A stretch of 64,000 bases of DNA from CAWHXG01 sp963833235. Lineage in GTDB: Bacteria; Pseudomonadota; Alphaproteobacteria; Rhodobacterales; Rhodobacteraceae. The position numbers were made by a program, and so were the translations under genes. The stretch is taken from contig CAWHXG010000001.1 of NCBI GenBank assembly GCA_963833235.1, forward strand, positions 372,001-436,000, given 5' to 3'. Below, in pieces: positions 44,942 to 54,600 of the stretch. Position 1 is the first letter of the stretch. Each line of letters starts with the position of its first letter. The notes under the pieces were generated by a model that saw only the letters and a list, made by a program, of their open reading frames with translations, was not told the origin of the DNA and made no database searches.

Positions 44942-45427
44942 TCAGAAGAAGATGGCATAGAGCGGGATGAACAGCGGCTCCGTGATGCCCTTGGGCAGCA
45001 GGATCTTCAGCGTCACCTCGAAGAAGAAGAACAGAAACAGCAGCGTGCAGGTCGTCTGGATGCCGGTCAGCCGCCAGGGATGCCCGCCGAAGAAGCGCAG
45101 ATACCAGATCAGAAAGCCCGCCAGCGCCACGTAGGAGCCCAGATACCACATCGCGGCCATGGTCAGGACGAGCGAGAGCGCGACCTTGGCCACGGCCACG
45201 CGCGTCTCGGGATCGAAGAAGGGCACGCCTTCTCCCGCCTGGCGCAGGGATTTCAGGAGGATGCCGCCCGCGCAAACCAGCATGAGCGCCGAGAGCCAGA
45301 ACGGGAAGGCGCCGCCGCCGGGGCCGGAGCCCGACACCCAGCCGACGGGCAGGACCAGCGCATGCCACATGAAGTAGACCGACAAACCCATCAGGGCGAT
45401 CGCAATGACGCTTTCGGCTTTCAGCAT
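44942..45427 (-). CDS. tctB: Tripartite tricarboxylate transporter, small membrane subunit TctB
   Basis: 161 residues with four predicted membrane helices (IALMGLSVYFMWHALVLPVG, FPFWLSALMLVCAGGILLKS, VALSLVLTMAAMWYLGSYVA, TCTLLFLFFFFEVTLKILLP), the TctB pattern. It accompanies TctA in the membrane. Confidence 0.9.
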   Translation of the reverse strand: MLKAESVIAIALMGLSVYFMWHALVLPVGWVSGSGPGGGAFPFWLSALMLVCAGGILLKSLRQAGEGVPFFDPETRVAVAKVALSLVLTMAAMWYLGSYVALAGFLIWYLRFFGGHPWRLTGIQTTCTLLFLFFFFEVTLKILLPKGITEPLFIPLYAIFF

Positions 45428-45509
45428 GGCCTTACCCCCTCACCGTGCAAGTCGCGAAGGGCCGGAACTCCGGCCCTCCGCCAACTCGGTCTCGCAGACG
45501 CCGGACCGA

Positions 45510-46493
45510 TCAGGAGCCCGAAAGCTCTCCGGTCGCCTGCAGGAGCTCGCGGTGCTTCTCGCGCTCCGTCAAGAAGTACTGCTGCAGCTCGTCGCCGGTG
45601 AGGAAATCGGGGGCCAGGGCCTCCGCATCGGTGTAGGTCTTCCATTCCTTGCTGTCGGCGACCTTCTTGAAGAGGTCCGCATAATAGGCCACCGCCTCGG
45701 CCGGCATGCCCGGAGGCGCCACGAAGCTGCGCTGCATGCCGTAGGTCATCGGGTGGCCGAGCTCGGTCATCGTGGGCGTGTCGGCGAAGGCCTCGATCCG
45801 CTCGTCGGTGAAGGCGGCGATGGGGCGCGACTTGCCGGCCTTGAAGAAGCCCATCTGCTCGGAGGGGTTGTTGACGGTGCTGTCGATGTGCCCGCCCACC
45901 AGGGCCTTCGCCACGTCGCCGCCGCCGTCGAAGGGCACATACGTGATGTCGAGGTCGAACTCCTTCTCGAGCATCGCCGTCACCAGGCTGTCTTCCTGCC
46001 CGGTGCCGGTGCCGCCCATTTTCCAGGCGCCGTCCGCAGCCTTAACGGCGGCCACGTAATCGTCGAGGGTCTGGATGTCGCTGTCGGCGTTGACCCAGAG
46101 CACGAACGTGTCGATGGCCATCCGCGCGATCGGCTGGAAATTCTCGATGTCGACGCCGATGTCGGTGCGCAGGGGCGTGGTGTAGTAGCTGTTGAGGGTG
46201 GCCATGATCACATGCGGGTCGCCCTCCTTGTCCTTGAGATAGCGAAGCGCCTCGGCCCCCGATCCGCCACCCTTGTTGACCGGCAGGACCGGCATGTTGG
46301 AAAGCCGCTCCTTCTGGATGATCGACTGGAAGAGCCGCGCGAGGCGATCGGCGCCGCCGCCCTGGCCGGCCATGATCACCATCTCCACAGGCTTGTTCGG
46401 TTTCCAGTCCTCCGCCGCTGCGGGCACGGCAAGGCCAAGGGCGGCTGCGGCGAGAACGGCGGGGAACAGGCGGCGGTTCTGGTGGGGGCGCAT
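45510..46493 (-). CDS. tctC: Tripartite tricarboxylate transporter substrate-binding protein TctC
   Basis: 327 residues. A signal peptide (cleaved near AAAED) is followed by a Bug-type binding fold: WKPNKPVEMVIMAGQGGGAD, VNKGGGSGAEALRYL, GGTGTGQEDSLVTAMLEKEF and YVPFDGGGDVAKALVGGHID. It captures a carboxylate in the periplasm for TctAB. First gene of the operon; its promoter region (46494-46684) is shared with the divergent XRE regulator. Confidence 0.93.
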   Translation of the reverse strand: MRPHQNRRLFPAVLAAAALGLAVPAAAEDWKPNKPVEMVIMAGQGGGADRLARLFQSIIQKERLSNMPVLPVNKGGGSGAEALRYLKDKEGDPHVIMATLNSYYTTPLRTDIGVDIENFQPIARMAIDTFVLWVNADSDIQTLDDYVAAVKAADGAWKMGGTGTGQEDSLVTAMLEKEFDLDITYVPFDGGGDVAKALVGGHIDSTVNNPSEQMGFFKAGKSRPIAAFTDERIEAFADTPTMTELGHPMTYGMQRSFVAPPGMPAEAVAYYADLFKKVADSKEWKTYTDAEALAPDFLTGDELQQYFLTEREKHRELLQATGELSGS

Positions 46494-46684
46494 GGTGTCT
46501 CCTCCAAGACGTTGGCCCGGGCCGGGCCTTTACAACGATCACATCCCGGCTGCAGGCCGGACCCTCACTGTTGGGCAAAGCCCTTCATCACGCACGGAAT
46601 TTCGGGTGTGGCCGTTAAGACTGTTCATGACACCAAACTAATGCGTTAATTCTGTAATGGCGGGCACCGGCGAGGAGGCAGACG

Positions 46685-48093
46685 ATGCCAAAGACCCTGA
46701 TCGGCCCCCGCCTGCGGCAACTGCGGCGGGACCATGGGCAGACGCAAGCCGAGATGGCGCGGCGGCTGGGCATATCCCCGGCCTACGTGAACCTGCTGGA
46801 AAGCAACCAGCGCAGCCTGTCGGTGACGATGCTGATGGCGCTCGGCGATGTCTACGGCGTCGATCTGCGCGATTTGTTGACCGATGCCTCCGATACCCGC
46901 CTGGCCGATCTGCGGCACGTGTCGCGCGACCCCGTGTTCGCGGGGCCGCCGCCCGATCTGCAGGAGCTGCGCGCCGCCATCGACCACGCGCCCCGGCTGA
47001 TCGGTCAGGTGCTGCAACTTCACCGCGCCTATCGCCAACTGACGGACCGGATGGGGCAGATGTCGGCCAGCGGCGGCGCCGACAGCCTTCTGATGCGCTC
47101 GGCCGAAGCCGCGATCCACGATTTCTTCCGCGACCGGCAGAACCATTTCGAGCCTTTGGAGGCCGCCGCCGATGCGCTGCACGCCGAGGTCGGGGGAGAC
47201 GTGGACGCGGTCTTTCCGGCGCTCCGCGACCGGCTGGCCCGGACCCACCGCATCGAGGTTCGGATGGCGACGACGGAGGATCTGCCGCAGACCCTGCGGC
47301 TCTTCCAGCGCGAGAAGGGGCAGCTCGTTCTGTCGGAGGCGCTGGACCACCAGAACCGGGTGTTCCAGCTTGCGCACATGGTCGGGCTGGTCGAGCCTTC
47401 GCAGGCGACATCGATGCGATCGTGGCCGAGGCGCAGATGCCGCCCGGGCGCCACCAGTCGCGGCTGCGCACGGAGCTGGCGAACTATTTCGCGGCGGCCT
47501 TCCTGATGCCCTACGCAGCATTCCACGAGGCCGCGGAGGCCGGCGGCTACGACATCGACCTGCTCGCCGCGCGGTTCGGGGTCTCTTTCGAGCAGGTGTG
47601 CCACCGGCTGACAACCCTGCAGCGCGACGGGGCGCGGGGCGTGCCGTTCTTCTTCCTGCGGGTCGACAAGGCCGGCAACGTGACCAAGCGCTTCAACGCC
47701 ACGTCCTTTCAGCTTGCCGAGCATGGCGGCGCCTGCCCGCGCTGGAACATCCACGACACGTTCCGCGCGCCTGGAGAGATCCATTCGCAGTTCGTCGAGC
47801 TTCCGGGCGGCGAGCGGTACTTCACCATCAGCCGCACGACCGACCGGCCGGGCATCGGCCGCCCGGCCCAGGACAGGCGGCTGGCCGTGGCCGTGGGGTG
47901 CGAGCTGCGCCACGCGGAACGGCTGATCTATGCCAGGCCGTTCAAGGTGGGCGACGGCACCCTTCTGCGCCCGATCGGGATCAATTGCCCGCTCTGCCCC
48001 CGGCAGGGCTGCGACCAGCGCGCCCACCAGCCGATCCATGTGGACCTGCCGATCGACAGCGACCGGCGCGGCAACACCCGCTATGAAAGCTGA
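46685..48093 (+). CDS. XRE-family short-chain acyl regulator (ScfR/RamB-like), frameshifted as sequenced
   Basis: About 469 residues. An N-terminal helix-turn-helix (LRQLRRDHGQTQAEMARRLG, SPAYVNLLESNQRSLS) is followed by an IrrE/DUF955-like middle (ELANYFAAAFLMPYAAFHEA) and a C-terminal DUF2083 domain with INCPLCPRQGCDQRAHQPIH. One indel near 47396 splits the gene; the second frame resumes FAGDIDAIVAEAQMPPGRHQ. Relatives control acetate, propionate or methylcitrate metabolism. Its divergence from tctC suggests it controls the carboxylate uptake and CoA-ligase operon. Confidence 0.87.
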
Positions 48094-48601
48094 GGTCCAT
48101 CCACCCGATAGCCGGCGCCACGGACAGCGCCGTTCGAGGCTGCAATGGGGAACGCCCGGCGAACCGGACGGGAGCGGACCGTCCCTGCTACGTCCCGCAG
48201 ACCGATGGCGCCGCACTTCTTCACAAAAGCATCGGCAGCATGACGACCAGCAAGGCTTGGGTGCCAGCGAGCCTACCCGAAAGCGCTGCGGTCTCGAGCG
48301 GCGATAGAAGCACATCGTCGCAGCCACACCGACCCGGACGTCGCCGCGCGCCACACTGGGTTGACCTTGCTGAACGGCGCAAGACCGAACCGCGCGGCGA
48401 TGACATGGCGGCTTTCCCCAGGTTGCACCACGCCCACGCCCCGGTTGCGGCGGGTGTCCGAACCGGGTCCCGCCCTCCGATCGGCCCTCCCCGCCCGCAG
48501 GGATCCCGACCCCTGGACGGGGCACCGCGCTCGAATGGCGGGCAAGCCGCGCCGTTCCGGGGCAGAACCGGCCCCGGGCGCCATATGCAAGCGGAGCAGG
48601 A
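48094..48601. other. 508-base region without a supported gene
   Basis: Lies between the convergent XRE regulator and flagellar operon. Several open frames exist on both strands, but none has a ribosome site, family pattern or natural composition. No terminator with a T-run was found. Confidence 0.4.
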
Positions 48602-48967
48602 TCACGTCCTGCGTCGCCGGATCCGGTCCTGCTCCCGCTCGGCCGCGATGAGCTCGCCCAGGGCTTCGCAGCGGCCAATCGCCCGGGTCGCCTCGTGGAC
48701 CAGCGGGGCCTCCTCCGCCCGGAGCCGCGCCAGGGTTGCGTTGATGGCGGCGATCCGCGCCTGGCGCCACCTGTCCCACTTCGCCTGAGCGCCTGCCAGG
48801 CCGTAAGCCAGGCTATCCACACCGCCGTCGGCCGGCGGCGCCCGCAGCGCGGCAAGCTCTTCGAGCAGCCCGGCCGAACGCTGACGATGCGCGGCCAGAA
48901 CTCCAAGCGCGGCATCGCGCTTCATCGCAGCGACCTGCGACAGATCCCGAAGCCGCGGATCATTCAC
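48602..48967 (-). CDS. Small coiled-coil protein at the end of the flagellar block
   Basis: 121 residues, nearly all helical and highly charged, with a likely coiled coil (LAAHRQRSAGLLEELAALRA; RIAAINATLARLRAEEAPLV). It begins at a GTG overlapping the flhB stop by four bases, so it is translated with flhB. The size, helix content and position suggest a FliJ-like export chaperone, but sequence similarity cannot be claimed by eye. Confidence 0.7.
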   Translation of the reverse strand: MNDPRLRDLSQVAAMKRDAALGVLAAHRQRSAGLLEELAALRAPPADGGVDSLAYGLAGAQAKWDRWRQARIAAINATLARLRAEEAPLVHEATRAIGRCEALGELIAAEREQDRIRRRRT

Positions 48968-50052
48968 GCCCCGGCCTTCCGGCGCTGGCGCATCTTCTCG
49001 GCGAAGCGGATGGCGGCGGCCACGGCGGCGTAATGCTCCGGCACGATCTCGGCGCCGACGTCGAGCTCGGCATGAAGCGCGCGGGCTGTCGGCGGATCGC
49101 TGTGGATCGGAACGCCCGCTTCCGCCGCCGCCTCGCGGATCCGCGCGGCCACCTCATCGACCCCCTTGGCCACGCAGGTCGGCGCGGTGCCGGGCGCCCG
49201 GTTCCACTTGAGCGCCACCGCGTAATGGGTCGGGTTGACGATCACCACCGAGGCCGTGGGCACATCCGCCAGCATCCGGTTCATCGCGATCTCGTAACCC
49301 CGCTGCCGGCGCTTGCCCTTCATGGCGGGGTCGCCTTCGCTTTCCTTCGTCTCGTCCATCATCTCCTTGTGGGACATGCGGTTCTTGCGATGGTGCTCGG
49401 CACGCTGCCACAGGAGGTCGATGCCGCCGATGACAAGTGCGACGGCCAGCACCACCGCCATGAAGTCCAGCGTCAGCGTTCCCAGCAGCGTGGCCACCTG
49501 CCCCGGCCCGAGGGCCAGCGAGGCCAGAAGGGTCGGCAGCTGCGATCGCAGGAACAGGGCGAGGATGGTGCAGTAGATCGCGAGCTTCACGAAGCTCTTT
49601 GCGAACTCGAACAGGCCGCTACGGCCGAACTTGTTCTTGGCGTTCGACAGCAGCGAGATGCGCGAGAGCTTCGGCGCGAGCTTGGAGGGCACCACCGTCA
49701 CCCCCTGCTGCGCGATCAGCACCCCCACGACCATCAGCGGCGGCACCACCAGAAGCGGCATCAGGCCAAGGCCGACCCGCCCGATCAGGCCACCCGCCAG
49801 CACGGCCCCGCCATCTGCCAGCATCTGCCCGCCCATCGTGTCGGCGTGGTCGAGGATCGATGCCAGCGTGGTGCCGACATCGCCGATCAGGGCGGCCCCC
49901 GCGGCGAGCCCAGCGATCAGGAAGCCGGCATAGCCTGCGGCGGTCGCCAGATCGGTGGACTTCGGGATCTCGCCCTTCTCGCGGGCCTTCTGCAGCTTCC
50001 GCGGCGTCGGGTCATAGGGCTTGTCGCCGTTCTCTTCGTCGCCGCCGCTCAT
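48964..50052 (-). CDS. flhB: Flagellar export switch protein FlhB
   Basis: 362 residues: N-terminal DPTPRKLQKAREKGEIPKST, four membrane helices, then the cytoplasmic domain with the autocleavage motif NPTH at about 273-276 (VVIVNPTHYAVALKW). FlhB switches the flagellar secretion apparatus from rod/hook to filament substrates. It follows fliR after nine bases. Confidence 0.96.
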   Translation of the reverse strand: MSGGDEENGDKPYDPTPRKLQKAREKGEIPKSTDLATAAGYAGFLIAGLAAGAALIGDVGTTLASILDHADTMGGQMLADGGAVLAGGLIGRVGLGLMPLLVVPPLMVVGVLIAQQGVTVVPSKLAPKLSRISLLSNAKNKFGRSGLFEFAKSFVKLAIYCTILALFLRSQLPTLLASLALGPGQVATLLGTLTLDFMAVVLAVALVIGGIDLLWQRAEHHRKNRMSHKEMMDETKESEGDPAMKGKRRQRGYEIAMNRMLADVPTASVVIVNPTHYAVALKWNRAPGTAPTCVAKGVDEVAARIREAAAEAGVPIHSDPPTARALHAELDVGAEIVPEHYAAVAAAIRFAEKMRQRRKAGA

Positions 50053-50061
50053 CGCCCGCCC

Positions 50062-50880
50062 CTACCGGCCGACCGCGAAGGGCGCCGCGAGGGTGCCGTT
50101 GAGGGCATTCAGCCAGATCGGCAGCACGAGCGGCAGCACGACGATCAGCAGCGCCAGCCCCCCCGCGGTGATGGCCGGGGCGCCGACGAAGGCGACCATC
50201 AGCTGCGGCATGGCGCGATTGATGACGCCGAGGGCGACGTTGTAGATGAGGGCCGCGATGAGGAACGGGCCGGAGAAAGTGAAGGCCAGCGCAAACGTCT
50301 CGGCCACCCGGGTCCGCCCCCACTCTCCGACATCGCCGGCCGCGGGCATCAGCCCCGGTGGCAGCGTATCGTAGGAGAGGATCAGCGCCTCGGCCACGCG
50401 CACGTGCAGCCCGGCCATTGCGGCCAGCGCCAAGGCGGCCATCACCAGAAGCTGAGCGATCGCGGGCTGCGGGTCGATCCCCGAGGGGCCCAGGACCTGC
50501 GACAGCGATGTCGCCTGTGCCGCGATGGTGCCGGCGATCTGCAGCATCCAGATGAAGAGCCTGACGGATGCCCCCAGCAGCAAACCGCAGATCGTCTCCG
50601 TTCCCAGGAGGCGCAGCGCCAGGCCAGCGGGCGCGCCGGTGCTGGTGCCCGGCGAAAAGGACGGCAGGGCGGGCGTGAGGCCGCCGATCTGCGGGGCGAC
50701 GGCCGGGGCCACGATGGCTGTGAAGGCGAGGGTGAGGGCGAGCCGCACGCGGACCGGCACCGTCTGCGTGCCGAAGGCCGGCAGAAGCGCCATGGCACCG
50801 CCGACGCGCAGGAACACAACGCCGCCGATCCAGGCCCAATCCCCGAGCATCTCCAGCAGGGTGGCCGTTGCCGGCGTCAC
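50062..50880 (-). CDS. fliR: Flagellar export gate protein FliR
   Basis: 272 residues, about six membrane helices, with LRVGGAMALLPAFGTQTVPV, ALRLLGTETICGLLLGASVR and LPLVLPIWLNALNGTLAAPF, as in FliR. It starts at a GTG (50880) overlapping the flhA stop. FliR is part of the FliPQR export channel; fliP and fliQ are not in this window. Confidence 0.93.
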   Translation of the reverse strand: MTPATATLLEMLGDWAWIGGVVFLRVGGAMALLPAFGTQTVPVRVRLALTLAFTAIVAPAVAPQIGGLTPALPSFSPGTSTGAPAGLALRLLGTETICGLLLGASVRLFIWMLQIAGTIAAQATSLSQVLGPSGIDPQPAIAQLLVMAALALAAMAGLHVRVAEALILSYDTLPPGLMPAAGDVGEWGRTRVAETFALAFTFSGPFLIAALIYNVALGVINRAMPQLMVAFVGAPAITAGGLALLIVVLPLVLPIWLNALNGTLAAPFAVGR

Positions 50881-52967
50881 GCCGGAACCACGCCCACGAT
50901 GGCCGGGCGCGCGTCGAAGCCGATCTCTTCGTAGCTCAATACCGCCGTGCGGATCGCCTTGGCGCCGAGTACCGATTTCAGGAACCGCCGGCGCCGGGTC
51001 GACGTGACGAGCGCGGGCACGCCTTCGGGCGAGCCGACCCGGGCGATCCGCTCCGCGATGGCGGCACCCAGCCTGTTGAAATCGGCCGGGGGCAACGCGA
51101 CGTCGGGAATGCCCCGGTCGCTCTCGATCTGATGCGTCTGGAACAGTGTTTCCCACTCGGGAGCCAGCTGCACCAGCGGCAACGCGCCATCCGCTCGCCG
51201 GTGCCCCGCAACCAATTGGAACCCGAGCCTCTGGCGAACGTGCTCGCACACCGCTTCGGGCGTACTGTGCGCAGGGCGGACCTCGGCGACGGCCTCAAGG
51301 ATCAGCGGCAGGTTGCGGATCGAGACCCGCTCCTCCAGCAGCAAGCGCAGCACCGAGAGGAGCACGTCCATCGGCACCTTGTCAGGGACCAGATCGTCCA
51401 GCAGGCGGCGGTTGGCGGCGGACCGGTCCGCATCGCTGAGGTTCGTCATCTCATCCAGCAGACGGCGCAGCCCCTTGAGGGTCATCAGCTGCGGCATCCC
51501 GGCCTTGATCACCTCAAGCAGATGCGTGGCGAGCACCTCCGGTGGGCTCACTACGGTTGCACCTTCCAGCGCCAGAAGCTCCTGGTCGTCGGGGGCGATC
51601 CAACGGGCCGGCGCGCCATAGACCGGCTCCTTCACGTCCTCCCCGGGGGGCAGGCCGCGCACGTCCTCCGGCAGAAGCGCCAGCATCCGGTCGGGCCGCA
51701 GGCGGTCGCGCACGCGCTCCACCCCCTGGATGCGGATGGCATAGGTCTCCCGCGGGAGCATCGGCGCGTCGGTCAGGCGGATCTCCGGCAGGATCAGGCC
51801 GAAGGTCTCGGCCACATGCGCCCGCATCGAGACGATCCGCGCGTCGAGCCCGGTGCCGGGGTCCAGCACCATGGAGACGAGATCCGGCGCGAACTCCACG
51901 TGGATGTCATCCAGGTCCAGCATGTCGCCCATCGATTGAGTCGCGCTCTTCGCCTCGGCGGCGCTTCCCGCCTCGGCATTGCTCTTCGCCTTGCGCCCCT
52001 GATCGCGCCACACCCAGTAGGAGGCGCCGATCAGCCCGATGGCCCCGATAACGAACGGCAGGAACGGCATACCCGGGACGAGCGCGAACAGGAACATCAG
52101 CAGCCCCACGGTGCAGAGCGCGCCGGGATGCCTGCCGAGCTGCCCGATCACGGCCATGTCGGTGGTGCCCTTCGCCCCGCCGCGGGCCAGCAACAGCGCC
52201 GACGCGATAGAGATGACCACGGCCGGGATCTGCGTGACCAGCCCGTCGCCCACCGTGAGGATCGTGTAGGTCTCGAACGCCTTGCCGATGGGCATGTCGT
52301 GTATCGTGATCCCGATCACCAGGCCCATCACGAGGTTCAGAAGGGTGATCAGCAGCCCGGCGACCGCATCGCCCTTGACGAATTTCGAGGCACCGTCGAG
52401 CGACCCGAAGAAAGTCGTCTCGGCCTGTTCGGTCTCGCGCCGGGCCTTGGCCTCCTCGTGGCTGATGGAGCCGGCGGAGACGTCGGCGTCGATGGCCAGT
52501 TGCTTGCCCGGCATCCCGTCAAGCGCGAAGCGCGCGCCGACCTCGGCCATCCGCGCGGCACCCTTGGTGATGACCATGAAGTTGACGATCAGCAGGACGC
52601 AGAACACCACCAGACCGATCAGCACGCTGCCGCCCATCACGAACATCGCGAAGCCGTGGATCACGTCGCCGGCCGCGCGCGTGCCGGTGTGACCCTCGCC
52701 GATGATCAGCTTGGTCGACGAGACGTTGAGCGAAAGCCGCAGCATCAGCGATGCCAGGAGGATCGTCGGGAAGGCCGAGAAATCCAGCGGCCGCTCGATG
52801 AAGAGCGTGACCGTGAAGATCAGGATGGCGAGCGCGAAGGAGCCCGCCAGCCCGACGTCGAGGACCCAGGCGGGCATCGGCAGGATCATCATCACGATGA
52901 TCGCCATAAGGGCCAGCGCCAGAAGGATCGTGGGCTGGAACACCAGCTTGGTCGTCAGCTTGGGCAT
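50877..52967 (-). CDS. flhA: Flagellar export protein FlhA
   Basis: 696 residues, the standard FlhA length: eight membrane helices in the first half, with the FHIPEP-region segment RLSLNVSSTKLIIGEGHTGT and AARMAEVGARFALDGMPGKQ, then the large cytoplasmic substrate-docking domain (GLILPEIRLTDAP, VVSPPEVLATHLLEVIKAGM). The start at 52967 overlaps the transglycosylase stop (ATGA). Confidence 0.96.
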   Translation of the reverse strand: MPKLTTKLVFQPTILLALALMAIIVMMILPMPAWVLDVGLAGSFALAILIFTVTLFIERPLDFSAFPTILLASLMLRLSLNVSSTKLIIGEGHTGTRAAGDVIHGFAMFVMGGSVLIGLVVFCVLLIVNFMVITKGAARMAEVGARFALDGMPGKQLAIDADVSAGSISHEEAKARRETEQAETTFFGSLDGASKFVKGDAVAGLLITLLNLVMGLVIGITIHDMPIGKAFETYTILTVGDGLVTQIPAVVISIASALLLARGGAKGTTDMAVIGQLGRHPGALCTVGLLMFLFALVPGMPFLPFVIGAIGLIGASYWVWRDQGRKAKSNAEAGSAAEAKSATQSMGDMLDLDDIHVEFAPDLVSMVLDPGTGLDARIVSMRAHVAETFGLILPEIRLTDAPMLPRETYAIRIQGVERVRDRLRPDRMLALLPEDVRGLPPGEDVKEPVYGAPARWIAPDDQELLALEGATVVSPPEVLATHLLEVIKAGMPQLMTLKGLRRLLDEMTNLSDADRSAANRRLLDDLVPDKVPMDVLLSVLRLLLEERVSIRNLPLILEAVAEVRPAHSTPEAVCEHVRQRLGFQLVAGHRRADGALPLVQLAPEWETLFQTHQIESDRGIPDVALPPADFNRLGAAIAERIARVGSPEGVPALVTSTRRRRFLKSVLGAKAIRTAVLSYEEIGFDARPAIVGVVPA

Positions 52968-53704
52968 CAGCCCCCCCAGATCGGGCGCGCGGGCCCGGCT
53001 TGCAGAAACGGGATGCCGCCGCCGCCCGTGGGCACGATGGAGCCGGGGGCGGTGGATCTGCCCGCCTGCAGAAGCGGAAAGCGGTTCTCGCGCGGGGCGG
53101 CCCGCTCGCGCGGCAGCGCGGCAAGCTGCAGCCCAGGCGGTGCGCCGCCGGCACGGGCGAAATGCCTGTCGAAGATGCGGCGATACTTGCTGGCGTGTTC
53201 CGGGGTGCGCGAATGGTAGGCCCCCGCCGCGCGGGACCAGTCGCCCAACTCGCGGTAGAGATCGGCCAGGAATTCTGCAGCATAGGTGGCGTTCGTCACG
53301 GGGTCGAGCATTGCTTCGAGGCTGCTGAAGGCCTGCCCGTGCCAGCGGTAGTTCACCTGGAAGCACCCCAGATCGAAGCTCGTCTGGCCGCCCGCACGGG
53401 TCTGCCTTGCCAGTGCCAGCGCCGCATCGCGCCCGGGCAGCCAATGGCCCTTGCCGGCGATGTTCAGCGTCCAGGGCCAGGGCTGAAGCCGGCCCGCGGC
53501 GCTGCGCCCGGTCTCGGTCAGGGCGATGGCGGTCAGAACCTCGATGGGCACGCCCGTCGCCCGCGAAGCCGTTAGTGCCGCGCGGTGGCACAGTTCCGGC
53601 GGATCGATCGAAGCCGTGGCCGCGAACGGCACGGCCGCGATCAGGATCAGGCCAACCGCCCGCCCCCGCCACGCCACGCCGCGAATTCCCGTCGCCTCAC
53701 CCAT
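52967..53704 (-). CDS. Lytic transglycosylase-like (SLT domain) protein
   Basis: 245 residues from the preferred ATG (53704), which gives a signal peptide (GRAVGLILIAAVPFAATAS); a longer frame starts at 53764. The SLT-type domain shows the catalytic Glu in AIALTETGRS, SFDLGCFQVNYRWHG and NATYAAEFLADLYRE. It would cut peptidoglycan in the periplasm. First in the run with flhA-fliR-flhB and overlapping flhA, it most likely opens the wall for flagellar rod assembly. Confidence 0.85.
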   Translation of the reverse strand: MGEATGIRGVAWRGRAVGLILIAAVPFAATASIDPPELCHRAALTASRATGVPIEVLTAIALTETGRSAAGRLQPWPWTLNIAGKGHWLPGRDAALALARQTRAGGQTSFDLGCFQVNYRWHGQAFSSLEAMLDPVTNATYAAEFLADLYRELGDWSRAAGAYHSRTPEHASKYRRIFDRHFARAGGAPPGLQLAALPRERAAPRENRFPLLQAGRSTAPGSIVPTGGGGIPFLQAGPARPIWGG

Positions 53705-53916
53705 GCCTGCCCCGCCGCAATTCTTGCCGACCTGCCGCTGGCTTAGCGCGAACGCAGTGAACAAAGCATTGACGCGGAGACGCGAAATCCCACGCCCTGC
53801 CTCGGAACAATCGGTCGGGAATCCCGGACTTTGGGCGGCTCCTGCCTTGAAACTCCTTCACAGCCGTGGCGCTGGCTGTCAGGGTTGCCTTGAAGGCAAG
53901 CCCCGGAGGAAGCCGC

Positions 53917-54588
53917 ATGTCGAACGTCGCCGGCAAGGCCTATGCCATGAACGTGCTGACCCCCAGCCGCCGCTGGCTGACGCCGATCAATCGGCTGATC
54001 TTCATGGTGGCGCGGGCGCAGCCGTCGGTCCTGTCGGGGCTCCTGGGGCTTTCGCTCATCCATTTCGCCCGCTGGGTGCTGATCCGGCCGCAGGACTGGC
54101 CCGATCTGGGACAGGGCAAGCAAGACCTGCAGAACGACTACATGCTCTTCTGCTCCAACTTCAACGGCACCTGGGACCAGTACATCGATGCGTTCTCCGA
54201 CGGGATACCCAACGGCCTGAACCTCTTCTGGTACACCGCCACGAAGTATCCGCAGTCGATCCCGGTCACGTCTTTCAAGACCTACATCACCTACAATCAG
54301 GTGTTCACCGACTATTACTACAACGCCACGCCGGGGTCGGCGCAGCGCGACGTGAAGGGGTCGATGCGGGTGCACGATGCCGTCCTCTCGCTTCAGGAGG
54401 CGCACCGGACGCAGTCGCCGGAAGAGTTCGCGGCAACCTATCGCGGGGCCCTGACCGACGTTCAGGCGCATCTGGCGGACCCGGGCTTCGGCCCCGTCGC
54501 CAGCCTCGACGCCGAACGCGCCGACATCAATCGCGCGCCCCTGCTGCAAAAGCTGCAAGCCACCCTGCACCGAGGCGCGAACGCCTGA
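53917..54588 (+). CDS. Unrecognised protein, first gene of the DyP/P450 run
   Basis: 223 residues, not recognised. It has no classical signal peptide; a moderately hydrophobic stretch (LSGLLGLSLIHFARWVLI, about 39-56) may touch the membrane. The middle is rich in aromatic residues (NLFWYTATKYPQS, TYITYNQVFTDYYYNATPGS). The ATG at 53917 has GGAGGAAG upstream. Four co-directional genes follow with short gaps or overlaps (next start 12 bases on), so it probably works with the peroxidase and P450. Confidence 0.75.
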   Translation: MSNVAGKAYAMNVLTPSRRWLTPINRLIFMVARAQPSVLSGLLGLSLIHFARWVLIRPQDWPDLGQGKQDLQNDYMLFCSNFNGTWDQYIDAFSDGIPNGLNLFWYTATKYPQSIPVTSFKTYITYNQVFTDYYYNATPGSAQRDVKGSMRVHDAVLSLQEAHRTQSPEEFAATYRGALTDVQAHLADPGFGPVASLDAERADINRAPLLQKLQATLHRGANA

Positions 54589-54600
54589 AGGGACGAGACG

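Noticed and set aside
48094..48601. Short genes on either strand in the gap after the XRE regulator
   Set aside because: The open frames are Arg/Pro/Gly-rich shadows without ribosome sites or recognisable motifs.
50877..53672. A 931-residue FlhA
   Set aside because: The N-terminal 235 residues are a shadow of the transglycosylase gene. Family length and the overlapping ATG place the start at 52967.
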